From Kluyvera intermedia (GTDB taxonomy: Bacteria > Pseudomonadota > Gammaproteobacteria > Enterobacterales > Enterobacteriaceae), in NCBI RefSeq assembly GCF_034424175.1, contig NZ_CP139986.1, positions 1 through 64,000 on the forward strand: a stretch of DNA of 64,000 nucleotides. The letters run 5' to 3'. Both the position numbers and the translations under genes were made by a program. The notes below the pieces were generated by a model. It saw only the letters and a program-made list of their open reading frames with translations. It made no database searches and was not told the origin of the DNA. Within the stretch, counting starts at the first letter, position 1, and each line of letters begins with the position of its first letter. Shown here piece by piece: positions 17,173-25,474 of this stretch.

Positions 17173-17843
17173 CAGGACGTCAGGCTGAACCCAGTCATTA
17201 TCACTACGACCTCAACTATGACCACTATCCTGTTCCGTCTGAAGACGCGAGCCTTCTGCTGAACTATGACGCTTATGGCATTGATGAGCGCTCGCACCCA
17301 CACATTTTAATGCAGCTTCAGGCACAGCCTCATGTGTCCACATTACAAGTGGTCATTCATCACGGCAATAGTCAGCAACCGCAGCATCTTTACCGCTACC
17401 TGCGCGGGCTCGGTATCCCTTTTTTGCAGTTTATCCCATTGGTTGCGGTGGATGACGTGGGCAATCTGACCGCCGACTCAGTGCAGGCTGAAGAATGGGG
17501 CGCATTTCTGATCGCGGTATTTGATCTCTGGGTACAAAAAGATATTGAACAGATCCACATCCGGCAGTTTGATGCTGTGTTGGATATCTGGCGTGGAAAG
17601 TCATTACAGGTTGTTTGCGACAATGCGCCTCTCACGGATGAATGTCGTGAGTGTTCCGTACTGTGTTTTTGCCAGGGTGACTGTCTCGAAAATCGCATTG
17701 CCGACGGCGGGAAGAGTGCGCTGTGTGCAGGCTACCACCAATTCTTCACCTACAGCGCACCGTATATGAAAGCGATGCGCGACCTGCTTAAACAACACCG
17801 CTCGCCGATGGAATTGATGGCGATGTTAGCTCAGAGCCGATAA
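17169..17843 (+). CDS. yidF: YidF: SPASM-domain remnant of an anaerobic sulfatase maturase
   Basis: Product of 224 residues (E. coli YidF is shorter, about 165). From about residue 55 it resembles the C-terminal half of anaerobic sulfatase-maturating enzymes, with the block YLRGLGIPFLQFIPLV and the SPASM cysteine pattern C-x2-C-x5-C-x3-C (ECRECSVLCFCQGDC) plus a later Cys in KSALCAGY. The radical-SAM core with its CxxxCxxC cluster is missing: residues 1-55 contain no cysteine. It could still bind one auxiliary iron-sulfur cluster. E. coli has the sulfatase gene yidJ nearby; no sulfatase gene is visible here. Actual role unknown; a regulator role has been suggested for YidF elsewhere. Confidence 0.88.
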   Translation: MTGRQAEPSHYHYDLNYDHYPVPSEDASLLLNYDAYGIDERSHPHILMQLQAQPHVSTLQVVIHHGNSQQPQHLYRYLRGLGIPFLQFIPLVAVDDVGNLTADSVQAEEWGAFLIAVFDLWVQKDIEQIHIRQFDAVLDIWRGKSLQVVCDNAPLTDECRECSVLCFCQGDCLENRIADGGKSALCAGYHQFFTYSAPYMKAMRDLLKQHRSPMELMAMLAQSR

Positions 17844-17847
17844 GCTT

Positions 17848-17890
17848 TCTCCGTTTGCCAGTTATGCCCACCGGGTGGCAAACAGAGGAA
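17848..17890 (+). terminator. Hairpin between yidF and yidL
   Basis: Perfect 8-bp inverted repeat GTTTGCCA (17853-17860) / TGGCAAAC (17876-17883), flanked by CTCC and GAGG that extend the stem imperfectly. No T run follows, so it may be a factor-dependent terminator or an operator upstream of yidL. Confidence 0.45.
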
Positions 17891-17950
17891 GGTGTCCGTT
17901 GTACATTCTGGTATCACTATTATTCTGAGTGAAATCTGCCAGGAGTGACT

Positions 17951-18763
17951 ATGCCGCTCGTTCTGCCCCAGGACACCCATTTTCACCATCCGCTGGAAAG
18001 CGTGGTGTTTCATTTCTGGCATCCGGAAAAGAACATCAGCCATGAACATACCCACGAATACTGCGAACTGTTTCTCGTTGGCAGCGGTAGCGGTATTCAT
18101 GTTATCAATGAAAAACCCTGGCTGTTGACCAGCGGTACGCTGTGTTATCTGAATCGCCAGGATTACCATCTTTTTGAAGAGATGAAGGATTTACAGCAGG
18201 TTAATCTGCTCTATCTCGGACGCGATAATTTCAACTTTATCAAACACATTGATTATCTCTTACCGCAAGAGGGAGAGAGTAACGTCTGGCAAATGGACGT
18301 GGGGATCATGCAGCGTGTTATTGACCGTCTCGCCAGCCACAAAGAGGAGGCGTTCGCTGACAAACTTCTGGCTGAAAGCTATAAAGAGATTTTGTTCCTC
18401 GAAGTACTGCATACGCTCAACCAATGGCGTTATAAGACTCAGGATTTTCACTCCAGCGACGACCGTATCAGCCAGGTGTTGATTCGCCTGAATGGGCAGT
18501 GGCAGCAGCCGCTCGACCTGGACGCGTTGTGCCAGGAATTCACTATCTCCCGGCGCACGTTGCAGCGCGGTTTTAGCGAATATACCGGCGTTTCCCCACA
18601 GCAATATCTGGCCCGTATGCGGCTGCTGCAATCACGCTATCAGCTGCGTTTCACTAACGACTCGGTCAATGATATTGCCATTCGCTGTGGATTTGGCGAC
18701 GTTAGCTACTTTTCGCGTGCGTTTCGCCGCCAGTTTGGTGTGTCACCGAATCAATGTCGGTAG
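17951..18763 (+). CDS. yidL: AraC/XylS-family transcriptional regulator (YidL-like)
   Basis: AraC-type activator, 270 residues from the ATG at 17951 with AGGAG five bases upstream. The N-terminal cupin-like sensing domain (about 1-150) begins MPLVLPQDTHFHHPLES and has a His-rich strand HEHTHEYCELFLV typical of sugar-sensing arms. The C-terminal pair of helix-turn-helix motifs (about 170-270) contains FTISRRTLQRGFSEYTG and IAIRCGFGDVSYFSRAFRR. It closely resembles E. coli YidL, which lies beside the sulfatase/symporter genes yidJK. Here it converges instead on the BNR_4/MFS operon. Regulation of that operon is an inference from proximity; a DNA-binding role is certain by family. Confidence 0.88.
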   Translation: MPLVLPQDTHFHHPLESVVFHFWHPEKNISHEHTHEYCELFLVGSGSGIHVINEKPWLLTSGTLCYLNRQDYHLFEEMKDLQQVNLLYLGRDNFNFIKHIDYLLPQEGESNVWQMDVGIMQRVIDRLASHKEEAFADKLLAESYKEILFLEVLHTLNQWRYKTQDFHSSDDRISQVLIRLNGQWQQPLDLDALCQEFTISRRTLQRGFSEYTGVSPQQYLARMRLLQSRYQLRFTNDSVNDIAIRCGFGDVSYFSRAFRRQFGVSPNQCR

Positions 18764-18765
18764 CG

Positions 18766-18810
18766 AAACCTATCCCGGCGTCGCATTGCTCGGCCGGGAA
18801 TGTTCGGTTT
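18766..18810. terminator. Bidirectional hairpin between yidL and the BNR_4 gene
   Basis: Stem AACC..TCCCGGC (18773-18779) / GCCGGGA (18793-18799)..GGTT, lying between the convergent stops. T-rich bases follow on the + side. Likely shared terminator. Confidence 0.6.
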
Positions 18811-20107
18811 ACTCACCGACGAATTCAACCACCTCCAACAGCGTCGCCCCGGTTTTGGCTTCATGCGCCACATCGCGGAAAATAGGCAGCGCTTCCCAGC
18901 GTAACCAGTAGCGGTTTTGCGGGCGGTAATCGCTGTTTTGTGCCGGAATTAGCTGTACTTCTGCCTGTGGTGCAACATTCTGCCGGGGCTGCCATAACTC
19001 AGCGGGAAGCCTTGGTATAAGCGGTTTGGTGGCGATGACAGACAGCGTCCGGTCATCAATAATCCACACGCCGCTACCGGCCCATGTTGATGTCCATTCC
19101 ACCGCCATTTGACCGTTGCCGACAGCACGCGGCACGCTGAGCGTTACGTCTGGGGGAATGGATCCGCCGCCGTTGAAATCCCAACGAAAATCCCACTGGC
19201 TGAGCTGCGATTTTTGCCAGCCGCCTCTACCATCCGGGCGGGCCAGATACGCTTGCGACAGCCCCCGGTCATCATAACGATGGTAAATCAGCACCGGGCG
19301 CGCCTGATTATCAAAGCCCACCTCCTGCACCATATTAATCAGCCCGCCGCCGATACCTGCATCGTCAACAATCTCACCCTGATGACGGGCAATCGGCAGC
19401 ACGAGCGGGGTGCCGTCCGATTTCTCCCAGCGCTTAAGATCGCGGCTGCGCACGTAGGAGAGGTTATTGTTGGTTTCGCAGTGCGGCGTTTCGCGCCACA
19501 TCCACACCATGTGCCAGTAGCCGTCCGGCCCCAGCAGCGGCTGGCGCGCGTAGCCGTTACGCGCCTCCTCGCCGTTGAGCAGCGGCGTTTCCAGAAGCCG
19601 TGTCCACTGCTGGCGTTCGGCGTCGAAAATGTTGTACAGGTCGTCGCCGTTGCCGCTACAGCCATCGCGGTAGCGGAACAGCAGGCGTCCCTGTACATCC
19701 TTAAAGAACACCGGGTAGGTGGCGCGGGCTTCGCGCTCGCCGGTCATCGCAGGTTCACATTCCAGCGTGGTAACGTCCAGCGGTTGGCGGCTACGGAAGT
19801 AAATAAGCGGATCGACATGCATATTGCCGGAAAGATGCAGATATCCGCTGCTATCGACCGCCATCGTCAGATAATTGTGCGAATCAAAATCGGTAATATG
19901 GCTATAGCGCTCGCGCTCCGGGATCCAGAAACCTTCTGGCTGGAAGGTCTTCCAGGCGCCGTCTGGTAGTTCGCGCTGGCCGACGGTAATGCGGTGTTCG
20001 GCATCATACCAGGCGGCAAACTGATGATTATCATGATTCATCAGGCAATAGAGTACGGTGAAATCTGCGCAGGCGTGAGCCACGGGCGCAACAACGATAT
20101 CGGTCAT
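18809..20107 (-). CDS. BNR_4-family beta-propeller protein, possible uronate-oligosaccharide lyase
   Basis: 432 residues, no signal peptide (MTDIVVAPVAHACADFTVLY), hence probably cytoplasmic. The sequence has the hallmarks of the BNR_4 beta-propeller family: an early DNHQFAAWYD, the HVxW-type block WHMVWMWRETPHCETNNN, LSYVRSRDLKRWE, and RWDFNGGGSIPPDVTL. Some families with this fold (for example ulvan and rhamnose-glucuronate lyases) cleave next to uronic acids. A similar reaction here is inference, supported only by the upstream permease gene, which resembles hexuronate transporters and overlaps this start (TGATG). I cannot identify catalytic residues. It is convergent with yidL. A non-enzymatic binding protein or glycosidase remains possible. 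Confidence 0.72.
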   Translation of the reverse strand: MTDIVVAPVAHACADFTVLYCLMNHDNHQFAAWYDAEHRITVGQRELPDGAWKTFQPEGFWIPERERYSHITDFDSHNYLTMAVDSSGYLHLSGNMHVDPLIYFRSRQPLDVTTLECEPAMTGEREARATYPVFFKDVQGRLLFRYRDGCSGNGDDLYNIFDAERQQWTRLLETPLLNGEEARNGYARQPLLGPDGYWHMVWMWRETPHCETNNNLSYVRSRDLKRWEKSDGTPLVLPIARHQGEIVDDAGIGGGLINMVQEVGFDNQARPVLIYHRYDDRGLSQAYLARPDGRGGWQKSQLSQWDFRWDFNGGGSIPPDVTLSVPRAVGNGQMAVEWTSTWAGSGVWIIDDRTLSVIATKPLIPRLPAELWQPRQNVAPQAEVQLIPAQNSDYRPQNRYWLRWEALPIFRDVAHEAKTGATLLEVVEFVGE

Positions 20108-21378
20108 CAGACGGTCTCCGGACGGGCAACAAAGGTTTTTTTACGGTGTAAAAAGAAGGCGGCCAGCACCAGCGCGCCGATAGGGTGCAGCGTGGCACCG
20201 GCGTAAATCGGCATCGAGTAGCCAAAGTTATCGATTATCGAGCCGACAAAGCCGTTAAAGATAATGGAGCTGACGCCGCCCAGAGCGCTCATCACGCCGA
20301 TAGCGGTGGCGATGGCAACCCGTGGCGCCAAACCGCCCATCATGATGGTCGCCATGCTGAGCCATGCGGTGCACATAAAGTTAATGACCGTCATGATGGC
20401 GACAGCGGCATAGGCATTGCTGATGGATGGCAGCAAAAACACCAGTGGTGCCAGACAGGTAACCGACCAGATAACGGTTAAGCGAGCGCGAGTGGCGTCC
20501 ATACCGCGCGCCACCAGACGGTCGGAGGCCCAGCATGCTGCCAGCACGCCGAAGACGGCAATCAGCGGCGGCAGCCACATCAGCTTGCCGACTTCCGCCA
20601 GCGTCAGGCCAATTTTCTCCTGCATAAAACCGACCTGCCAGTACTGGTAAAAGAACCAGAATGGGTCGGTCAGCAGACGCGCAATCAGCAGCGCCCAGAT
20701 AGGTTTGGAGGTGAGCACCATTTTGTAGCGGTCAATCAGCGGTACGCTAACCGCCGCTTCCATCACTACGTCTTCCGCCGCTGGCGGCGTTTTACGGCTT
20801 GCCAGATACCACAGAATACCGACCACCACGCCCGCCATTGCTGGGATAAAGAACGCCCAGCGCCAGCCGGTAGAGAGCGTCACCCATGCCACGAATGGCG
20901 GGGCGATAATCAAACCGACGGATTGAATAATGTTGGTGAGCTGGAAAGCGAAAGCGCGTTGTTCGGCGCGAAACCAGGTAAAGACTGCCAGCGTTAGTGC
21001 GGGCACAATCCCCGATTCGGCAAGCCCCAGCAGGACGCGGCCGACAATCAGTCCGGTCATCGAATGTGACAATCCGGTAATCAGCGTGGCAATGGACATC
21101 AACACCATTAAGGCGCACAGCACATAGCGACTGCCGAAGCGGTCAACGATGCCGCCGACAAAGAAATACATGAAGGTATAGGGGATCATAAAAGCGCTGA
21201 TCAGCACCGAATAATCGCTGTTATCCAGCCCCAACTCCTGCATTAGAGTGGTTTTGAGGATGGAAACGATTTGCCGGTCGAGCGAGAAGAAAAACAGCAC
21301 GCAGCCGAGGAGCAAAAGCAGTACCCAAATCAGCAGGGTAAAGCCGCCACGGCCGACAGATTTTTCAGCCTGTTGCAT
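20107..21378 (-). CDS. MFS permease, ACS (anion:cation symporter) type, hexuronate-transporter-like
   Basis: Inner-membrane major facilitator protein with about 12 membrane segments. Start chosen at the ATG at 21378 (423 residues, MQQAEKSVGRGG) because GGAGA precedes it at good spacing; the open frame runs to 21537 but begins with a non-family stretch. FFFSLDRQIVSILK in TM1 and the loop GGIVDRFGSRYVL after TM2 resemble the ACS subfamily (ExuT, GudP, DgoT), which import sugar acids with protons. The stop overlaps the start of the BNR_4 gene, so import and intracellular processing of the same compound is likely. Substrate inferred only as a sugar acid or acidic oligosaccharide. Confidence 0.85.
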   Translation of the reverse strand: MQQAEKSVGRGGFTLLIWVLLLLLGCVLFFFSLDRQIVSILKTTLMQELGLDNSDYSVLISAFMIPYTFMYFFVGGIVDRFGSRYVLCALMVLMSIATLITGLSHSMTGLIVGRVLLGLAESGIVPALTLAVFTWFRAEQRAFAFQLTNIIQSVGLIIAPPFVAWVTLSTGWRWAFFIPAMAGVVVGILWYLASRKTPPAAEDVVMEAAVSVPLIDRYKMVLTSKPIWALLIARLLTDPFWFFYQYWQVGFMQEKIGLTLAEVGKLMWLPPLIAVFGVLAACWASDRLVARGMDATRARLTVIWSVTCLAPLVFLLPSISNAYAAVAIMTVINFMCTAWLSMATIMMGGLAPRVAIATAIGVMSALGGVSSIIFNGFVGSIIDNFGYSMPIYAGATLHPIGALVLAAFFLHRKKTFVARPETV

Positions 21379-21528
21379 TGTGTTCTCCAATTTATCGTAG
21401 GTATACGAGGTAAACCGGAGTATATCGACGCTGTTATATGAGGGAGGGAGCGGGGGAGAGGAGTGTGACGCGCGGCAATACGCTTTGACCTGTAATGCCA
21501 CAATTGTTCGGGAACTGGCATGATTGTC

Positions 21529-21563
21529 ATGCAGCATCGCCCGCTAAGGGAGCGATGCTGCAT
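21529..21563 (-). terminator. dsdA terminator hairpin
   Basis: Perfect 12-bp inverted repeat ATGCAGCATCGC / GCGATGCTGCAT with an 11-base spacer, 5 bases after the dsdA stop. No long T run follows, but stem strength and position argue for termination of dsdXA. Confidence 0.75.
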
Positions 21564-21568
21564 TGAGG

Positions 21569-22891
21569 TTAACGACCTTTTGCCAGGTACTGCGCCATTT
21601 CAGCTTCCGGCACCATGCCGCCGCCGGTGGCCCACACCAGATGGGTAGCGCTATTGAGCTGTTCTTCGCTAAAACCGTGCATTTTCTGATAATCAGCAGA
21701 GGTGCATACCCGCTGTGGGCCAGCCATCCCCGCCAGTGCCGACGGCTCAAGGCGAATCCCTTCCTCCTGCGCCAACCAGCCCAGCAGGTCATACATGGTC
21801 TGGTCATCCAGCGTGTACAAACCATCGAGCAGACGCTGCATCGCGCGTCCCACAAAGCCAGATGCGCGGCCCACCGCCAGGCCGTCGGCGGCGGTCAGGT
21901 TATCAATGCCAATCTCCTGCACGGAAATACCATCGTGCAGCCCGGTGTAAACCCCCAGCAGCATACACGGTGAATGGGTCGGCTCTGCGAAGAAACAGTG
22001 TACGTTGTCGCCAAATGCCAGCTTCAGGCCAAATGCCACGCCGCCAGGGCCGCCGCCGACGCCGCATGGCAGATAGACAAACAGCGGATGGTCAGCATCC
22101 ACCACGCGGCCTTGCTGCGCGAACTGTGCCTTCAGACGCTGCCCGGCCACCGCGTAGCCCAGGAACAGCGTGCGGGAGTTTTCATCGTCGATAAAGAAGC
22201 AGTTTGGGTCAGACTCTGCCGCCTTGCGTCCCTGTTCAACCGCCACGCCGTAATCTTCTTCGTACTCAACCACCGTTACGCCGTGGCTGCGCAGTTTGGC
22301 TTTTTTCCACGCGCGAGCGTCAGCGGACATATGCACCGTCACCTTAAAGCCAATGCCAGCGCTCATGATGCCTATCGACATGCCGAGGTTCCCGGTTGAG
22401 CCCACCGCGATGCTGTACTGGCTGAAGAATTGTTTGAATTCAGGCGAAAGCAGCACGCTGTAATCATCTTCCGTGGTCAGTAAACCGGCTTCCAGTGCCA
22501 GTTTTTCAGCGTGGGTTAGCACTTCATAAATACCACCACGGGCTTTAATCGAACCGGAAATTGGCAGATGGCTGTCTTTTTTCAGCAGCATTTCGCCGTT
22601 GATAGGCTGCCCGTACTCTTTTTCCAGCCGTTTCTGCATCGCGGGAATGGCCGCCAGTTCAGATTCGATAATACCGCCGGTTGCCGCCGTTTCCGGGAAG
22701 GCTTTTGCCAGGTACGGCGCAAAGCGCGTCAGGCGGGCATGCGCGTCCTGAACGTCGTCTTCCGTCAGGCCAACATAAGGTAAACCTTCCGCAAGAGAGG
22801 TGGTGCCAGGATTAAACCAGGTCGTTTCCTTCAGAGCGACCAAATCTTTCACTAAAGGATACTGGGCGATAAGTGTTTGAATGTTTTCCAT
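21569..22891 (-). CDS. dsdA: D-serine ammonia-lyase (D-serine dehydratase)
   Basis: PLP enzyme converting D-serine to pyruvate and ammonia; detoxifies D-serine and lets it serve as carbon and nitrogen source. 440 residues from the ATG at 22891 (E. coli 442); an upstream in-frame ATG at 22939 would overlap dsdX and is rejected. The Schiff-base lysine is Lys116 in SGSIKARGG; the phosphate-binding loop is GSTGNLGMSIG and a second glycine-rich loop is PCGVGGGPGGVAFG. It is cotranscribed with dsdX, 17 nt downstream of its stop, and probably activated by DsdC with D-serine. Fold-type II enzyme, cytoplasmic. Confidence 0.98.
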   Translation of the reverse strand: MENIQTLIAQYPLVKDLVALKETTWFNPGTTSLAEGLPYVGLTEDDVQDAHARLTRFAPYLAKAFPETAATGGIIESELAAIPAMQKRLEKEYGQPINGEMLLKKDSHLPISGSIKARGGIYEVLTHAEKLALEAGLLTTEDDYSVLLSPEFKQFFSQYSIAVGSTGNLGMSIGIMSAGIGFKVTVHMSADARAWKKAKLRSHGVTVVEYEEDYGVAVEQGRKAAESDPNCFFIDDENSRTLFLGYAVAGQRLKAQFAQQGRVVDADHPLFVYLPCGVGGGPGGVAFGLKLAFGDNVHCFFAEPTHSPCMLLGVYTGLHDGISVQEIGIDNLTAADGLAVGRASGFVGRAMQRLLDGLYTLDDQTMYDLLGWLAQEEGIRLEPSALAGMAGPQRVCTSADYQKMHGFSEEQLNSATHLVWATGGGMVPEAEMAQYLAKGR

Positions 22892-22908
22892 AGTCAGTCT
22901 CTTTGCGC

Positions 22909-24246
22909 TTAGATAATAAAGGAAAGCAGGAATGTGCACGCCAGTGCAATCACCGACGCGATAAATGTCGCGGTCGTATAGTATTTGAACGTCTCATTCA
23001 GGGTTGCGCCGCAGTATTGCTTCACCAGCCAGAAGAGGGAATCGGTGACGATCGTGCAGCCAATGGCACCGGAACCGATGGCAATAGCGATGATCTCCGG
23101 GCTGACGTTGGGATAGAGTGGCAGCATCGGCGCGACAATTGCCGTCGCGCCCATCATTGCCACTGTGGCAGAACCTACCGCCGCGTGCAGGATCAACGCC
23201 ACCAGCCAGGCCAGTAGAATCGGGTGCATATGCATGTTTGAAAGAATCAGCGCCAGCGTATCCGCCAGCCCGCTGCTCTTCAGAATGGCGTTGAACGCGC
23301 CGCCCGCCCCGATAATCAGCAGGATATTGGCAATGGAGCCAAAGCCATTTTCAGTATGAGTCAGCAGAGTGCCCATGCCGATATGCTGGCGCAGACCGAG
23401 AATGTAGTAGGCCACAAACACGGCGATAAACATGGCGGTGATCGGGTTGCCGATAAACTCCAGCAACGTATACACCGCGCTGCCTTTTGCCATGTTCAGT
23501 TCTGCGACGGTTTTCATCAGCATCAGGCCAATCGGCAGCAGCACGGTAAACAGCGTGGCACCCAGCGACGGCAGCGTGTTTTCGTCGCGCACCTTCAAAT
23601 CGGAAAACTCAGCCGGTACCGGTTTAAACGGCAGACGGTTGCCAAGGAACTTCAGATACAGCGGCCCGCCGATAAGTGACGCCATCAGCCCCACCAGTAA
23701 ACCGTAGACAATCACGGTGCCCAGATCTGCACCAAGTTTATTTGCCACAAATAGCGCTGCCGGATGCGGCGGGACAACGCAGTGCACCGCCATCAGCGCC
23801 GTACACAGCGGGATGGCCAGCTTCAGCAGTGAGGTATTGGTTTTTTTGGCAATAGAAAACGCCAGCGGAATCAACAGTACCACGCCGACTTCAACAAACA
23901 GCGTGATCCCGCAAATCAGGCCGACCAGCACCATAATCACGTCAGCGGAAAGCCAGCGGCAGCGCTGGAGCGTCAGGCCAATACGTTCTGCCGCGCCGGA
24001 CACTTCCATCATCTTGCCCAGAATGGTCCCCAGACCGATAACTGCGGCGAGGAAGCCCAGCGTGCCGCCGATGCCACTCTCGATGGCATTGACCATATCT
24101 AGCGGCCCCATGCCCATCATGGTGCCCACAAAGAAGCTGGCTAACAGCAGCGCCAGAAACGGATGGAATTTAAACTTCACGATGGTCAACACGATTAACA
24201 CAATGCTTATCAGCAGCGTGCTCACAACCCAGATTTGAGAGTGCAT
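22909..24246 (-). CDS. dsdX: D-serine transporter DsdX
   Basis: Inner-membrane permease of the gluconate:H+ symporter (GntP) family; E. coli DsdX imports D-serine and D-threonine. 445 residues, the E. coli length, with about 12-14 hydrophobic segments. The family signature region GSATVAMMGATAIVAPML and GVVLLIPLAFSIAKKT are visible. First gene of dsdXA; divergent from dsdC with a 228-bp control region holding repeated TGATTCA boxes. Position next to dsdA makes the D-serine assignment firm. Confidence 0.97.
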   Translation of the reverse strand: MHSQIWVVSTLLISIVLIVLTIVKFKFHPFLALLLASFFVGTMMGMGPLDMVNAIESGIGGTLGFLAAVIGLGTILGKMMEVSGAAERIGLTLQRCRWLSADVIMVLVGLICGITLFVEVGVVLLIPLAFSIAKKTNTSLLKLAIPLCTALMAVHCVVPPHPAALFVANKLGADLGTVIVYGLLVGLMASLIGGPLYLKFLGNRLPFKPVPAEFSDLKVRDENTLPSLGATLFTVLLPIGLMLMKTVAELNMAKGSAVYTLLEFIGNPITAMFIAVFVAYYILGLRQHIGMGTLLTHTENGFGSIANILLIIGAGGAFNAILKSSGLADTLALILSNMHMHPILLAWLVALILHAAVGSATVAMMGATAIVAPMLPLYPNVSPEIIAIAIGSGAIGCTIVTDSLFWLVKQYCGATLNETFKYYTTATFIASVIALACTFLLSFII

Positions 24247-24330
24247 AACTCACCTTGCCCTGTGATTAATATGCCTATATTGGACAAAAATAAGGCACGT
24301 GCTGACAAACGATATAAATCCCCTTTCACA

Positions 24331-24405
24331 TGAATCAGATTGAATCAAATGGGTGATTTACTTCTAATATCGCTTCAATAATGCGACATGATTCACTTTG
24401 ATTCA
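24331..24405. promoter_or_regulatory. Likely DsdC operators: two pairs of TGAATCA boxes
   Basis: TGAATCA occurs at 24331-24337 and 24341-24347, and its reverse complement TGATTCA at 24389-24395 and 24399-24405. Within each pair the boxes are exactly 10 bp apart (one helical turn), and the two pairs mirror each other across the dsdX-dsdC gap. A LysR-type tetramer contacting both pairs is a natural reading; binding is inferred. Confidence 0.7.
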
Positions 24406-24474
24406 TCTTTACGCTGATTTTTACAGCGGATTTTTTTACACTCTGGTGAAAGAGTCAGGATGAAAGAGGTGAGT

Positions 24475-25401
24475 ATGGATCCCGTACGCGAGGTCAGAAA
24501 TCGGCTGCTCAATGGCTGGCAACTGTCAAAGCTGTATACCTTTGAAGTGGCGGCGAGGCATCAGTCGTTTGCGCTGGCGGCAGAGGAACTGTCGTTGAGC
24601 CCCAGCGCCGTTAGCCACCGGATTAATCAACTGGAAGAGGAACTGGGCATCCAGCTGTTCGTCCGTTCACATCGCAAGGTGGAACTGACCCACGAAGGCA
24701 AACGGGTGTTCTGGGCGCTGAAATCTTCGCTGGACACGCTCAATCAGGAAATTCTCGACATCAAAAATCAGGAGCTGTCCGGGACGCTCACCGTCTACTC
24801 GCGGCCCTCCATCGCCCAGTGCTGGCTGGTTCCGGCGCTCGGTGATTTTACCCGCCGCTACCCGTCGATTTCTCTGACCATCCTGACTGGGAATGACAAC
24901 GTTAATATGCAGCGTGCCGGGATTGACCTGGCGCTCTATTTTGACGACGCACCGTCTGCGCAATTGACGCATCATTTTTTGATGGATGAAGAGATTCTGC
25001 CCGTCTGTAGCCCGGATTATGCTCGTCGTTATGATCTGACGGATTCGCTGGTCAATCTGCCGCACTGTACGTTATTGCACGACCGGCAGGCGTGGAGTAA
25101 TGATTCCGGTACCGATGAATGGCATAGCTGGGCGCAGCATTATGATGTGAATTTGCCGACATCGTCGGGCATTGGCTTCGATCGTTCTGATTTAGCGGTG
25201 ATTGCCGCCATGAACCACATCGGCGTGGCGATGGGGCGCAAGCGGCTGGTACAAAAACGTATCGACAGCGGGGAGCTGGTCGCTCCCTTTGGTGACAGGG
25301 CGCTGAAATGCCATCAACACTATTACGTCACTACTCTGCCTGGCCGCCAATGGCCGAAGATTGAGGCGTTTATTGGCTGGCTGCAAGAGCAGGTTAGATA
25401 G
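24475..25401 (+). CDS. dsdC: LysR-family activator of the D-serine operon, DsdC
   Basis: LysR-type regulator that activates dsdXA in response to D-serine. Start chosen at the ATG at 24475 (308 residues, MDPVREVRNRLLNGWQ), preceded by AAAGAGGTGAGT; an in-frame ATG at 24460 has a weaker site. E. coli DsdC starts with the similar MEPLREIRNRLLNGWQ. The winged helix-turn-helix (about 15-75) has FALAAEELSLSPSAVSHRIN; the effector domain (about 100-300) follows, with GIGFDRSDLAVIAAMNHIG. Divergent from dsdX. Its stop faces emrD. Confidence 0.97.
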   Translation: MDPVREVRNRLLNGWQLSKLYTFEVAARHQSFALAAEELSLSPSAVSHRINQLEEELGIQLFVRSHRKVELTHEGKRVFWALKSSLDTLNQEILDIKNQELSGTLTVYSRPSIAQCWLVPALGDFTRRYPSISLTILTGNDNVNMQRAGIDLALYFDDAPSAQLTHHFLMDEEILPVCSPDYARRYDLTDSLVNLPHCTLLHDRQAWSNDSGTDEWHSWAQHYDVNLPTSSGIGFDRSDLAVIAAMNHIGVAMGRKRLVQKRIDSGELVAPFGDRALKCHQHYYVTTLPGRQWPKIEAFIGWLQEQVR

Positions 25402-25413
25402 GCACGGTGTGCG

Positions 25414-25436
25414 CCCTCTCCCCAGTGGGGAGAGGG
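25414..25436. terminator. Bidirectional hairpin between dsdC and emrD
   Basis: Perfect inverted repeat CCCTCTCCCC / GGGGAGAGGG with a 3-base loop between the convergent stops of dsdC and emrD. The same CCCTCTCCC/GGGAGAGGG motif recurs at 60397 and throughout the 50.8-51.1 kb array. Confidence 0.65.
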
Positions 25437-25474
25437 AACCGAACGGTGCGAATATCACTACATCTATCTCAGGG

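Noticed and set aside
19109..19969. Long + strand open frame (286 codons) inside the BNR_4 gene
   Set aside because: Antisense shadow of a gene with GC-rich third positions; composition (His, Arg, Val rich) and lack of any motif argue against coding.
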